This document shows, piece by piece, positions 35,308-45,325 of a stretch of DNA of 64,000 nucleotides. The notes under the pieces are model-generated. The model saw nothing but the letters and a program-made list of their open reading frames with translations. It had not been told where the DNA came from and did no database searches. The stretch is taken from positions 92,127 through 156,126 of the IMG/VR virus record IMGVR_UViG_3300024346_006511, one strand, 5' to 3'. Made by a program: the position numbers and the translations under genes. The DNA comes from a virus. Numbering within the stretch: position 1 is the first letter of the stretch; each line of letters opens with the position of its first letter.

Positions 35308-36651
35308 TTACACATATATAAAGATATCATCTGAAGAGTCAACTTTCATGTTACCTCTCTTGTGATATTCTGCGTCAGTAATGTCATGTGCTACATTATC
35401 TTGATCTACTACTAAAGCTACATAAGCTTCTGAGTTAGCTGAAGTTGCTGTTGAAGATACACTTTGGTTAATACCAAATCTTCCGTCGCCTTCGTCATAT
35501 ATAAGTCCGTGACCTGTTCCTGAACCTTCATCGATAATAATACCACCTTGATCTGGATTAGCTGATCCTGAGTTAAGAAGTATAAATTTATCTTTAATTG
35601 CTGTGTTAGTCGTACTTAGAGTTGTTGTAGTACCTTGTACTGTTAAGTCTCCAGTTACAACTTGATTTCCGTTGATAGTTAATCCTGCAAATGTAGGACT
35701 ATCTGCTGATTGTAATCCTGTATCGATATCACCACCATTAACTCCATTTATAGTAGCTCTTACTGTACCTTGAGAAGGTGAAGTAAATGCTGAAGCTGAA
35801 ACGATTCCGTTTGCGATATCAATTGCTACTTTATTATCAGATACTGTAGTAGTAACACCTAATCCTCCTTCGAAAGTTAATTTCTGACCACCTGCTACAA
35901 CATCGTCATTACCTACATCTGCTCCAACTGTAAATGAAGTTGCAATTGCTGCTGTACTTGCTGCTGTAATACGTCCTTGATCATCAACTGTAAAAGTTGG
36001 TACTGCTGTAGTACTACCGTAAGATCCAGCTGTTACTGCTGTATTAGCTAATTTAGCTGCTGTTACTTGATCATCTCCAATGTGTGCTGTATCGATAGCA
36101 CCATCTACAAAATGCTCACTATTAATTGAGTTGTCAGCGATCTTGTCTCCGTTTACTGCATCAGCTGCTATTTCATCAGTACCTACTGCTGAATCTGCTA
36201 AATGAGAGTTAGCAATACCTCCTGCTTTAACTCTAACTGCTCCAGTACCGTCTGTTGCAGATAATTCAATAGACGAACCATCTACTGTGACTTCTAATTC
36301 ATCGGCGTTGGCTGTAATACCGTCTCCACCGACTACATTAACTGTTAAGTCTCCTGAAGCTCCACCGCCTGTAAGACCTGTACCAGCTGTTACGCCAGTT
36401 ACGTCTCCAGCGTTAGCTACGAAGTTTAATTTTCCTGTTGTGTCATCATAGGTGACTGTGATGTTTGTTTCTGTTCCGCCATCTACCATAGCTCCGACGA
36501 TATCTTCAATACCTTCGTTTCTACCTGTAATGTTTGCGAATGTTAAGTTGGTCAAACTTGAACCGTCTCCGTTTGTTGCTAAAAAATTAGCGTCATTCGA
36601 TAGTTGGGACACACCACTTCCCGAGACAATGACCTTTTTCCATGTTGCCAT
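35308..36651 (-). CDS. Tail fibre protein, WKK-type
   Basis: This 447-aa protein starts MATWKKVIVSGSGVSQLSNDA. It has beta-rich repeats such as VTAGTGLTGGGASGDLTVNV and GDKIADNSINSEHFVDGAI then DTAHIGDDQVTAAKL, typical of phage fibres and collagen-like stalks. The C-terminal domain GDLTVQGTTTTLST, KFILLNSGSANPDQGG, then GTGHGLIYDEGDGRFG is shared with the neighbour at 34073. It ends EYHKRGNMKVDSSDDIFIYV. It belongs to the fibre set. A variant promoter element is 53 nt upstream. Confidence 0.78.
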   Translation of the reverse strand: MATWKKVIVSGSGVSQLSNDANFLATNGDGSSLTNLTFANITGRNEGIEDIVGAMVDGGTETNITVTYDDTTGKLNFVANAGDVTGVTAGTGLTGGGASGDLTVNVVGGDGITANADELEVTVDGSSIELSATDGTGAVRVKAGGIANSHLADSAVGTDEIAADAVNGDKIADNSINSEHFVDGAIDTAHIGDDQVTAAKLANTAVTAGSYGSTTAVPTFTVDDQGRITAASTAAIATSFTVGADVGNDDVVAGGQKLTFEGGLGVTTTVSDNKVAIDIANGIVSASAFTSPSQGTVRATINGVNGGDIDTGLQSADSPTFAGLTINGNQVVTGDLTVQGTTTTLSTTNTAIKDKFILLNSGSANPDQGGIIIDEGSGTGHGLIYDEGDGRFGINQSVSSTATSANSEAYVALVVDQDNVAHDITDAEYHKRGNMKVDSSDDIFIYV

Positions 36652-36704
36652 AATAATTATTTAAATTGTGTTTTTAGTTTTAACTCATTTTGAGTTGTTA
36701 TATT

Positions 36705-36712
36705 AATAAATA
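36705..36712 (-). promoter_or_regulatory. Variant late-type promoter element
   Basis: The coding strand reads CTATTTATTAATA, one base off the octamer, 53 nt before the ATG at 36651. Confidence 0.4.
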
Positions 36713-36720
36713 GTCCTATG

Positions 36721-37527
36721 TTATACTCCAAGGTAGAGGTTTTTATCGTTTCCAAAATAAATACTGCCTTCCTGTGCGGTTGGTGTATTAGATTGGGATA
36801 TTAAATTCAATACTCCGTTATTACTTACCGAAAATACTTCAAGTGAACCTGATGTTATACTTAAAGGTTTTCCAGTTGAGCTCCAATCAATAGTTAAAGA
36901 GCCTGTTATTTCAAAATCTTCATTAGCTGAGAATACAGATCCTGTTTGTTGGAAAATTCCTGTATCTGCTAATGCATTTATTGCGTTAATAAAATGACCT
37001 GACCCTGTATCTAAAGAGATACCGTCAGTCGTTAGTTGCATACCTAGCCCAGGATCTACATCTAAAGATACCGAACCGGCAGAACCTCCACCTGTTAATC
37101 CATCTCCTGCAAATACTGCAGAGATGTCTCCTGTTCCGGAAACACTACTTGCTTCCCATTTTTGATTTGAGGAGTTATACTGTAATATTTGTCCATTACT
37201 TAATGAACCGGTTGATACGTCTGTTAACTCTCCTATGTTAGATGCTCCACCTCCACCAGATCCAAATCCAGTGAAAGAACTCCATGCTACAGAATCAGTA
37301 AATGTATTAACATAATCTGCTAAAGTAACAGTTGCTTGATAAGTTGATGATTCAGCTTCAACCCAAACTATTTGTTTATCAGCAATTTGTGATACAGGTA
37401 TATTGTTTAGTTCGCCAGTATCAGCAACAGTCCTAAAAGCACCACGAATAAATTGTACGTCTGCTAAGGCTACCCCTGATCCTGAGGCTGCTGATGTTAA
37501 CTCTAATTTCGAACTAAATAATGGCAT
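36721..37527 (-). CDS. Fibre or baseplate-wedge-attached protein
   Basis: This 268-aa protein starts MPLFSSKLELTSAASGSGV and has FIRGAFRTVADTGELNNIP and KQIVWVEAESSTYQATV. A Gly-rich linker GFGSGGGGASNIG is followed by ELTDVSTGSLSNGQILQYN and then AGDGLTGGGSAGSVSLDVD, a stretch that recurs in many phage fibres. The C-terminus reads PTAQEGSIYFGNDKNLYLGV. It probably forms a shaft or tip of the fibre. It lies 14 nt from the 1640-aa gene, with no promoter of its own. Confidence 0.7.
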   Translation of the reverse strand: MPLFSSKLELTSAASGSGVALADVQFIRGAFRTVADTGELNNIPVSQIADKQIVWVEAESSTYQATVTLADYVNTFTDSVAWSSFTGFGSGGGGASNIGELTDVSTGSLSNGQILQYNSSNQKWEASSVSGTGDISAVFAGDGLTGGGSAGSVSLDVDPGLGMQLTTDGISLDTGSGHFINAINALADTGIFQQTGSVFSANEDFEITGSLTIDWSSTGKPLSITSGSLEVFSVSNNGVLNLISQSNTPTAQEGSIYFGNDKNLYLGV

Positions 37528-37541
37528 CTATCTATCTTCTT

Positions 37542-40500
37542 TTATGTCGGTAAACTACCGTTTGCTGCTACTAGCCTCATTTTAAAGCCAGAAGCTATTG
37601 CGTTCTGTGATTTTCTCCCAAATACAAACCATTCACTATATCCCAGATGTGCTGAGTCTAAAGTAACAGAATGTAATACTCCTGATTCTATTCCGAATCC
37701 ATTACCATCTACATCCATACATGGTACTGCTCCTCCTGCTGTACTATTAAACGATTCTTGAATCGTTGTTGGTACTGTCATATCGGAACCAGAAGGGTAA
37801 ACTATAATTACTTGTCCAGTAGTGTTAGCGCTTATCGTTCCTAATGCTGATAATACACTATCTAAGTCTGAACCTGATCCACTAGTCTGTAAAGTGGCTG
37901 TTTGACCGCCTGCTAAACTAATAGAAGTACTTCCTACATCTCCACTCTTAAATTTATAGAATGGTGATGATGTATTTGCTGTATAAGCAGTAACTTCTGG
38001 TGGTACATCACTATTGACTGTACTACCGCCCATTACTCCTAAATAATTAGCTCCAAAACCTGCATCTGAACCGTATGTAGAAGTATAAACGTATACTAAT
38101 CCATAATCTGCTGATTGTGCAATTACTATTGAAGCTGTATCTGTCCCTGTTTTACCAAAGGCATCTGTAGCAGTTACTGTAAATGTATATGTACCAGCTG
38201 CTAAGGCACTATTTGCATCTATATCCCATGATGTTCCATTGGAATTGTTAGATGTTACTGTAAAATCGGAAGCATTAGTACCTGATAAAGCTAATGTTAT
38301 TGGATAATCTGATTCTGTATCTGAAATTGATACTGAAGCGCATAGTACTCCATTTGCTATGTTATCTGATTCTAAACTTCCTTGTTCACTTACTGTTACA
38401 GAAGGGCTACTATTTGCTACAACTAATACCGTAACACTTCCTGAACCAATATTGTTATATTGATCTTGGAAAGTAATATTAGATGTTATATTATCGCCTG
38501 CTGATGTAGATGAACCGCTTAGGTTTGTACCTACGGTAAGGTTACCAGATGAATTTACCGTTATGCTTGCATTACTTGAAGTAAATGACGAAACAGCTTG
38601 GCTACCGTAGGAAGGTGAGTACGTAACTCCGACATCTGCTTGAGTTCCCGTTCTACCATTTGAAGTTATTTTAATCTCGTCACCATCTAGAGCTGATTCA
38701 ATAATTCTAAACGTTCCATTGGTAGTTAAAGTACCAACTACTGCTTGTGAAATACTAAATGTATGAGTAGATGTGCGAGAAGCAAACCCTTCTGCATCAG
38801 CTATGGTAATTCCTACGGTGTAGTTACCTGCTGCTAATGCTGAGGTTGCCCTTATTAAGTAAGTATCACCAGATTTAGTTGCTGATACGTTATTTCCTTG
38901 ATCATCGAAGACAAATGAATTATGATCTATTCCATTGCCTTCTGCATCACTAAATGAAACTGATACTAGGTTGTTACCTGGTACAGCTTTATTAGTATTC
39001 TGATTTGCACTTACATTACTAAACGTAATTGTTGGTGCTGTATTGTCTGTTATGTTGACAGTGAATGCTTGAGTAGCTTCAGTACCAAAAGTATTAGTTG
39101 CTGTTACTATTCCGCTTAATTGATCACCTCCAACATCAGCTGAACCGGATATATCTCTAGCCAGAGTTAAATATCCATTTGAGTTTATATTAAAGTCGTT
39201 TGAAGAACTAACTGCCCAAGTTACTGTTTGATTAGAAGTAAATCTTGATGTAGTTCCTGAATATCCATTTGAGTTATCGTATATATTATTACTGCTAACT
39301 GCTGATTCAATTACATATAAGGTAGTATCTCCACTTATTGAAGGAGCTGTATCATCACTTATAGGTATAGTAATAATTCCTGTGTCAGAACCGTTATTAT
39401 ACGCATCAGTAACAACTACTTGGTACTTGTATTCATCAATTAAATCAGAATTAAGATGTACTCCGTTCTTTCTAGTGACTACTCCTGCTGAAGATACAGT
39501 AAAAGCATCTTCTGTTGGGTCTGTTAGTTGTGCAGTACCAGAATATGAACCTGTATTTACTTCTCCACCGTCAACTTCTAAACTATATAATGTAGCATTC
39601 TTAAAAGTTATAGTATCTCCTTCTGGATCTGTAGCTGTTATTGTTCCTACTGTAGTTCCTGCTGAGCTATTTTCATTTATAGTACTCAGAGTCTGATTAT
39701 TGACTGTTGGTTGAGTATTATCTGTTACGTTAATAGTAATGGGTAAAGAAGTAACCGAATCTGCATCTTGACCTGCTTCATAATGAGCATCTGATGCTGT
39801 AATAGACATATTATAAGAAGTAATGCTTTCATAATCTAGAGAAGCAGTGACTTGATTTATAGCTACATAAGTAGGGTATTTAATAATACTAAAATGTCCG
39901 TTAAGATCTGAACCTGAATTGATAGTTATACTATCACTCTCTGTATCTGTAAAATATACCTTAGTAACTTCTCCTGAGCTTGCATTTTCGTTTCTTGAAG
40001 TACTAAATGATGTTATTTGGTTACCAGAAATGCTACTTTCTCTAAATATAGGAGCAGCATTTGGTGTAACTCTAATATATATTGTTTTAGTAGAAGAAGC
40101 TCCTATTGTATCTGTTGCTTTTACTACTACTGGGTGAGCTAAAGTTCCATCACCTCTATTATCCGTGTTAAATGCAGTTGCTGTTGGTACAGTATTTAAT
40201 TTTAATACTCCATTATCAACTATTACAAATCCATCTGTATAAGAATCATCAATACTGAAGGTAATACTCTGAGATTCAGCATCTGTACCGGTTATGGTAA
40301 CTATTGATGAAGCATTTGCAGTATACTCTTCAATTACTTGATTTCCTGTAGTAATAGTTGGTGCTGTATTAGGATAAAAGACTGCTGTTAAGAAATCTTC
40401 TATTGTTCCTGAGCTACCTGGATTAAAAGAGTTAAATAAAGGGTGATCTGTGTTAGATACTACTCTATTACCGTCAAATTGGTTATTAAATGCTGATTGT

Positions 40501-42464
40501 TCGGTACCATCTGGATTCATAAACTTAACAGACCCAGAAGTAACATATAAATGTCTAAATGGTGCTAATGCACTACCTAAATCGTTAATACTTGACTCTG
40601 GAATGATACTTCCGCTTACTATCTGGTTCCCTATAAAGGTATTCGAACCAGAAGTAGCGTAAGAACCTGTTTTTGAATTTAACCCACTGATATCTGAGTG
40701 AGAACCTACTGCATATGAAGAAGTAGCAGCTAATAAGCCGTCTACTGTACTTTGTATTGAACTAGTAAAGGTATTTAAACCAGTAACATCAGATTGCTCT
40801 GATCCAGTTATAAATCCTAAGTTAATTATTTGTAAAGACGATGAAATAGTACCTGCTGAAGTCTCAGAACCACCAGATCCAAAGCCTAATGATGCTGCTG
40901 ATGCAGAAGTAATATACCCTAAGTCAGATATCTGTGTAGAACCTGATATAGTGCCGTCTACTGCTGATGTTAAGAAAGATCCAGTAACACTATTAATATG
41001 ATTTACTTGAGATTGTATAGATCCTGTAAAGCTATTAAGAGAATTTATGTCTGAATGTGATCCTACAGCATATGATGATGTAGCTGCTAATAAACCATCT
41101 ACTTGACTCTGTATAGAGCCAGAAAAGACGTTTAATCCTACTACATCTGCTTGTACTGAACCGGTTATGAAGCCTAATCCAGCTATTTGTAATGATGATG
41201 ATACGGTACCTGGTGAAACACTTGCTCCTCCTTCACCAAATCCAGCTAATGCAGCTGATGCTGATGTTAAGAATGATAAATCAGTAATTTGTTGTGAACT
41301 ACTAATAATTCCACTAGGGGTATTAATAATATCTGAGTATACACTACCGGTTATGAACCCTAAGTCTATTATCTGTGCAGAAGATGATACTGTTCCAGCA
41401 CTTACTACAGAAGCTCCTCCAAATCCTAAGTCAGATATCTGTTGTGATGATGATATAAGGTTAGTTGGTGTGTTTAATACAGAGCTATACTCTACAGAAC
41501 CAGAAAATATATGTCCTCCAACAGTTACAACTACGTGTCCTGTTGAATATTCAGCGAAAGTTACCTTTACGTTGTTATTATCTACTAATTGGGTAGAAGC
41601 AGGTATATACTGGAATCCATTCTCATCATAAACTGTTACATTTACGTTCTGAGTGTTAAAACTATGAGTAATACTAACAGATCCTGTCTGATCGAAGTCT
41701 GATCTTATAGAACTTATAGTATCTACTGCAATACCAGTTAATCCTGAACCGTCTCCTTTAAAAGCTGATGCTGAAACTAATCCAGTACCGAAGTTTACTG
41801 TAGTATCTAGTAAGTTAGTTGATATCTGACTAGAGCCAGACATTATATTACTAGGAATATTTACTAAATCTAAATAAGTTGAACCAGTTATATAGCCTAA
41901 TGTACCTACTTGAGCAGAAGAGCTAATAATACCACCTGGAACGTTGGTTAAATCTGAGTATCTAGCGATATCTGAGGAAGTAACGAATCCTAAGTCAAGT
42001 ATTTGCTTAGATCCACTTAATACATCCTTTCTATACCCTAAATTATATATTTGTGCTGAAGATGAGATAACATCTCTATTATATCCAAGTGCATCTATCT
42101 GTAAAGAAGAGGATATGATGTTAGAACTATCAGCTTTAAGAAAATATGATGAGGTAGCAGCATTTAAGTTAGGTATACTACCTGTAACTGCCTCTAATCT
42201 TTCTACTCTTTGATCATTAGATTGAGTATAAAGGTTAATAGATGCAGAATGTAGTCTTAATGAACCAATATTAGGATTAGCCCCTGCTTGAAGCGAATCT
42301 ATCGTAGCCATTACATCCCTACCGTTGAAAGTAAGTTGAGAACCAGTAATATTAAATGAACCAGTAAGATTAAGACTTTGAGCACCAGGAACTAATTGAG
42401 TCTGAGCGACTCCTCCCTTCATGAAAGCTAATGATCCTGATAATGCGCCGGTAAACTTCGCCAT
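37542..42464 (-). CDS. Giant adhesin-like tail fibre with cadherin-like repeats
   Basis: This 1640-aa protein has an N-terminal part (to about 660) built from ISSSAQI..LGFITGS-type repeats and the VTVYDENGFQYIP module shared with other fibres here. Cadherin/Ig-like repeats follow at about 700-1450, with TVNNQTLSTINENSSAG then TVGTITATDPEGDTITF and several ITVTDNT.P junctions. The last 190 residues include YVYTSTYGSDAGFGANYL then GGQTATLQTSGSGSD and end GFKMRLVAANGSLPT. The repeats suggest a long flexible adhesin, possibly calcium-stabilised. It probably forms the long tail fibre or a major receptor-binding protein. A promoter element lies 55 nt upstream. Confidence 0.85.
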   Translation of the reverse strand: MAKFTGALSGSLAFMKGGVAQTQLVPGAQSLNLTGSFNITGSQLTFNGRDVMATIDSLQAGANPNIGSLRLHSASINLYTQSNDQRVERLEAVTGSIPNLNAATSSYFLKADSSNIISSSLQIDALGYNRDVISSSAQIYNLGYRKDVLSGSKQILDLGFVTSSDIARYSDLTNVPGGIISSSAQVGTLGYITGSTYLDLVNIPSNIMSGSSQISTNLLDTTVNFGTGLVSASAFKGDGSGLTGIAVDTISSIRSDFDQTGSVSITHSFNTQNVNVTVYDENGFQYIPASTQLVDNNNVKVTFAEYSTGHVVVTVGGHIFSGSVEYSSVLNTPTNLISSSQQISDLGFGGASVVSAGTVSSSAQIIDLGFITGSVYSDIINTPSGIISSSQQITDLSFLTSASAALAGFGEGGASVSPGTVSSSLQIAGLGFITGSVQADVVGLNVFSGSIQSQVDGLLAATSSYAVGSHSDINSLNSFTGSIQSQVNHINSVTGSFLTSAVDGTISGSTQISDLGYITSASAASLGFGSGGSETSAGTISSSLQIINLGFITGSEQSDVTGLNTFTSSIQSTVDGLLAATSSYAVGSHSDISGLNSKTGSYATSGSNTFIGNQIVSGSIIPESSINDLGSALAPFRHLYVTSGSVKFMNPDGTEQSAFNNQFDGNRVVSNTDHPLFNSFNPGSSGTIEDFLTAVFYPNTAPTITTGNQVIEEYTANASSIVTITGTDAESQSITFSIDDSYTDGFVIVDNGVLKLNTVPTATAFNTDNRGDGTLAHPVVVKATDTIGASSTKTIYIRVTPNAAPIFRESSISGNQITSFSTSRNENASSGEVTKVYFTDTESDSITINSGSDLNGHFSIIKYPTYVAINQVTASLDYESITSYNMSITASDAHYEAGQDADSVTSLPITINVTDNTQPTVNNQTLSTINENSSAGTTVGTITATDPEGDTITFKNATLYSLEVDGGEVNTGSYSGTAQLTDPTEDAFTVSSAGVVTRKNGVHLNSDLIDEYKYQVVVTDAYNNGSDTGIITIPISDDTAPSISGDTTLYVIESAVSSNNIYDNSNGYSGTTSRFTSNQTVTWAVSSSNDFNINSNGYLTLARDISGSADVGGDQLSGIVTATNTFGTEATQAFTVNITDNTAPTITFSNVSANQNTNKAVPGNNLVSVSFSDAEGNGIDHNSFVFDDQGNNVSATKSGDTYLIRATSALAAGNYTVGITIADAEGFASRTSTHTFSISQAVVGTLTTNGTFRIIESALDGDEIKITSNGRTGTQADVGVTYSPSYGSQAVSSFTSSNASITVNSSGNLTVGTNLSGSSTSAGDNITSNITFQDQYNNIGSGSVTVLVVANSSPSVTVSEQGSLESDNIANGVLCASVSISDTESDYPITLALSGTNASDFTVTSNNSNGTSWDIDANSALAAGTYTFTVTATDAFGKTGTDTASIVIAQSADYGLVYVYTSTYGSDAGFGANYLGVMGGSTVNSDVPPEVTAYTANTSSPFYKFKSGDVGSTSISLAGGQTATLQTSGSGSDLDSVLSALGTISANTTGQVIIVYPSGSDMTVPTTIQESFNSTAGGAVPCMDVDGNGFGIESGVLHSVTLDSAHLGYSEWFVFGRKSQNAIASGFKMRLVAANGSLPT

Positions 42465-42519
42465 TTGTTAAATTAGTTTATTAAATCTAGTTGAAACCCG
42501 GCATTTATACGCCATTTTA

Positions 42520-42527
42520 TATAAATA
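42520..42527 (-). promoter_or_regulatory. Late-type promoter element for the 1640-aa fibre
   Basis: The coding strand reads CCTATTTATATAAAATGG, 55 nt before the fibre ATG. The octamer is followed by a short ATGG, which is out of frame with the fibre. Confidence 0.6.
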
Positions 42528-42537
42528 GGTAGTGATG

Positions 42538-43389
42538 TTAAAGATTACTCTCTGTTTCAGCACCGAATTTTAATTCTCCTTTAGAATAGAACTTTTTACT
42601 ATTATGTGCATGTGCATTAATGGCGTCAGTTATGATATGCCCTAGTAATTTAATACTAAATTCTGTTTTTATTATTCTATCGTTACCTTGAACTATCTCT
42701 GCTGAGGTAGTATAGGTGTCTATTTGTGCTCTGAATGAAAACTTACTTGGATCTCCCCAATATGAGTCAGATGCGAAGTTAATACCCTCTACAATCTTAT
42801 TATTCTGCTCTACATAGTCGGTATATATAATACATGAGTAAGTAATGTTAACATAATCAGGTATAGCTACTGCGTAAAACTCTTTAACGGGAGTTCTATT
42901 GTTTAGAATACCAAATCTATCATATACATTCTTCTTAGAGAACTTTTTTTCGTATATTCCATAGTTCATTGGATTATTACCATCCATTTTATTCCCTAAC
43001 TGTCTATTCTTCTCTAAACTGTCTCTTCTAAATACTATTAACGGTGCTTGCATCTTACCATTCTTATCGCGGTAATAACCGTCTTTCTGCATGGATGCCC
43101 AACGTTCAGGAGAACCATATACAAGTGGTACCTTTATGTTTTTAGCGTTCTGTGTTACGGTTGGTTGAAGAACTTCGTTAAAGTAGTAGTATATAGCTTC
43201 ATCTATGTCTTTTATACCTACAGAAAAGTTTTTTACATCATCACCTTTACGGCTTACCTGTTTAGCTCTGTCTTGTTGATCAGTAGGACCGCTTTTTTGT
43301 CTTACCTCCCCTGATTCTGGTGAGTAAGCTTTAAATTGCTGTCTTCTAAGTTCTTCTTGTGACTTAGGTATAGGTTTTTTATCTGCCAT
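42538..43389 (-). CDS. gp15: Tail sheath stabiliser and completion protein gp15
   Basis: This 283-aa protein has a Lys/Gln-rich start. A conserved middle follows with DEAIYYYFNEVLQPTVTQ and IKVPLVYGSPERW, then APLIVFRR. Near the C-terminus are VNITYSCIIYTDYVEQNNK, FSFRAQIDTYTT and EFSIKLLGHII. The order of IRVPITYAS-like, then ITYEL-like, then SIKL-like blocks and the length (T4 gp15 is 272 aa) fit gp15, which caps the tail and joins it to the head. It follows gp14 and gp13 in the same order as T4. Confidence 0.72.
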   Translation of the reverse strand: MADKKPIPKSQEELRRQQFKAYSPESGEVRQKSGPTDQQDRAKQVSRKGDDVKNFSVGIKDIDEAIYYYFNEVLQPTVTQNAKNIKVPLVYGSPERWASMQKDGYYRDKNGKMQAPLIVFRRDSLEKNRQLGNKMDGNNPMNYGIYEKKFSKKNVYDRFGILNNRTPVKEFYAVAIPDYVNITYSCIIYTDYVEQNNKIVEGINFASDSYWGDPSKFSFRAQIDTYTTSAEIVQGNDRIIKTEFSIKLLGHIITDAINAHAHNSKKFYSKGELKFGAETESNL

Positions 43390-43390
43390 C

Positions 43391-43870
43391 TTATCTAACT
43401 TCTGTTAATCCTACCTTATCTGCTCTTGTTAAGTGACAATCTACTATAATAGACAGAGAAGAACCAAATCCGCTACCGGCTAAATTGTAAGACTTATCTC
43501 TACCTAAGAAAAGAGTATTCTCTCTAACTGTATCTACTTCATAATAGTCGTTATTCCATTCTACTATATCTCCAACTTCTGGAACCATATTAGAGTCAAC
43601 TAAATCTTGTCTTATAAATGCAAATGATGCTTCTCTTCCTAAATCAGGACCAAATTCTTGAATATCTACTACTTGATCACCTCTAGTTATTAGACAAGCA
43701 AGCTTTAAAGCGTTCCAGTACGACTTCTGTAATGCTTCACCATATAAGTTAACATCTGTATCTTCTAAACTGAGCTTATGGTACAATACCTGTTGTTCTA
43801 CTATATCTTGTAGTAGTTCACGGTTAATATTGACTAATAAGTCAAAGTCTCTGTTAGATCCAAATAGCAT
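43391..43870 (-). CDS. gp14: Neck protein, gp14-like
   Basis: This 159-aa protein starts MLFGSNRDFDLLVNINRE. It has QQVLYHKLSLEDTDVNLYGEA, FGPDLGREASFAFIRQDL, and PEVGDIVEWNNDYYEVDTV. The pattern of a Tyr-Gly near LYGE, then GREASF, then PEVGDI, fits the neck protein gp14 of T4-like phages but is shorter. It links the head to the tail. It lies between the small 99-aa protein and gp15. Confidence 0.62.
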   Translation of the reverse strand: MLFGSNRDFDLLVNINRELLQDIVEQQVLYHKLSLEDTDVNLYGEALQKSYWNALKLACLITRGDQVVDIQEFGPDLGREASFAFIRQDLVDSNMVPEVGDIVEWNNDYYEVDTVRENTLFLGRDKSYNLAGSGFGSSLSIIVDCHLTRADKVGLTEVR

Positions 43871-44169
43871 TACTTCTCTTCTATTGTATTTTCACCTACC
43901 TCTATTGCAACTATACCACTATACTTGGAAGTAGCATTTGCTTTTAGCGCTGCAAAAGCCTCTGCGGGTTCTTTCTGGCTTATTATTTTAATTTTATATG
44001 TTGCCTTATTAGCATCTGAGTTTTCTGATGCAATAGTACAAGTTGTTACTCCAGGTAAAGCTCTTATAGCATCATCATATCCAGTAGGCCCATCGTCACT
44101 AAAGGTTATTTGAACCATAGCTTCGTAAGTTCTGTATTCTATTTCTAATATGATGTCTGTAAGTTTCAT
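43870..44169 (-). CDS. Small ferredoxin-fold-like protein, T4-like leader
   Basis: This 99-aa protein begins MKLTDIILEIEYRTYEAM, a hydrophobic leader ending L-E like other internal proteins here. The body has strand-helix patterning (MVQITFSDDG, YDDAIRALPGVTTCTI, KATYKIKIISQ, AEAFAALKANA, SGIVAIEVGEN). It looks like a beta-alpha-beta-beta-alpha-beta fold. It is the only gene between gp13 and gp14, so it could be a neck accessory. The function is unknown. Coupling is tight: it overlaps gp13 by 1 nt and gp14 by 1 nt. Confidence 0.6.
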   Translation of the reverse strand: MKLTDIILEIEYRTYEAMVQITFSDDGPTGYDDAIRALPGVTTCTIASENSDANKATYKIKIISQKEPAEAFAALKANATSKYSGIVAIEVGENTIEEK

Positions 44170-45311
44170 TATCCTACGTATATAGTCATTGGTACAGATT
44201 TTAAGATATTTTCTACATCTTCTGACTCTTTAGCTTGTGCTTCTAATTGAGCTGATCTTCCTGTTGAGGTTAAAGTCTCTCTAAGCTGTGTTAGTAGAGC
44301 TATTTTTTCTGCTCTTGCATCAGTTAATAGATCTGCTTGATTTAAAGTAGCTTCTGAACCAGGTACTGGTACCGTCTGATACTTTCCTCTTACATACCCT
44401 AATACTTCTTTAGCGAGAGCTAAACTATAATTAAAGATCCATTGACGTCCTACACTATTAATCTGTCTGTATTGAGGATTTTCGTAAGGTACTTCTGATA
44501 TGCTTGTTATCAGTCCTGGATTATTTTTATAGTTGAGTTTTTGTTTGTCGTCTACTTTATAATACTCAAACCACATCTTCCCTTCTCCAGCTGGAATAGG
44601 AAATAATTTTAATTGGTTATTTACTAATTCAAAAGTATAAGTAGATTTTCTTATCTGATCATTAAATTCAATTGCTTGAGTTTTTAATATATCATATGAA
44701 GTAGGCATCATTAAAAAATTAACACCAGGACTAAAGCTACCAAAATCAAAAGCAGTCATTAAGGACTGTACTCCTGTTCCGGTTCCAGCATAAGGGTCAA
44801 AATACCTTAGTATTGCAGGAGGTGCTTGATAGAATACTTTTCTTACTTCTATACCTCCGGTTATTCCTTGATCATCAGCCCATTCATTTAAGTTATATGT
44901 CTGTTGATTCTTATTTACTGTGATTGAGCCACTGTATTTAGTTACGTTACCTCCAACACCTGCTTCAGTACCGTAGTGTTTAGATATTTCTACTATTCTA
45001 CTAATAGAAGGATCTACTAATTGATTATTTACTAAACTACCTGTTGAGCCTCCTTCAAGACTTAAGTAATTTTCTCTTATCTTATATTGAAAGACTTCAT
45101 TTCCGTAAGTAGTTACTGCTTCTTCAAAGCAAGCAAACATTTGTTCTTGTTGCAATTCAACATCCATAAGTGGATACCCAAGTCGGGTACCTACAAATTT
45201 AGCTACTTTTACAGCATCGGTTTGAAAGGAGGTATCAGTATCATAAAACCCAAAAGGAGTATCTCCTGAGTTGAATGTAGCTGAGCCATTCCATATAGTT
45301 ACATTTGCCAT
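44169..45311 (-). CDS. gp13: Neck protein gp13
   Basis: This 380-aa protein has VAKFVGTRLGYPLMDVELQQ at about 36-55 and ACFEEAVTTYGNEVFQYKIR. These match T4 gp13, in which FLGYPLM..ELQ.....F..A...Y is the family signature. The C-terminal part has QWIFNYSLALAKEVLGYVRGK then a long charged helix and MTIYVG. It completes the head with gp14 and connects the portal vertex to the tail. It has its own late-type promoter element 14 nt upstream and lies right after PhoH. Confidence 0.85.
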   Translation of the reverse strand: MANVTIWNGSATFNSGDTPFGFYDTDTSFQTDAVKVAKFVGTRLGYPLMDVELQQEQMFACFEEAVTTYGNEVFQYKIRENYLSLEGGSTGSLVNNQLVDPSISRIVEISKHYGTEAGVGGNVTKYSGSITVNKNQQTYNLNEWADDQGITGGIEVRKVFYQAPPAILRYFDPYAGTGTGVQSLMTAFDFGSFSPGVNFLMMPTSYDILKTQAIEFNDQIRKSTYTFELVNNQLKLFPIPAGEGKMWFEYYKVDDKQKLNYKNNPGLITSISEVPYENPQYRQINSVGRQWIFNYSLALAKEVLGYVRGKYQTVPVPGSEATLNQADLLTDARAEKIALLTQLRETLTSTGRSAQLEAQAKESEDVENILKSVPMTIYVG

Positions 45312-45325
45312 TGCTTAGTTTTACT

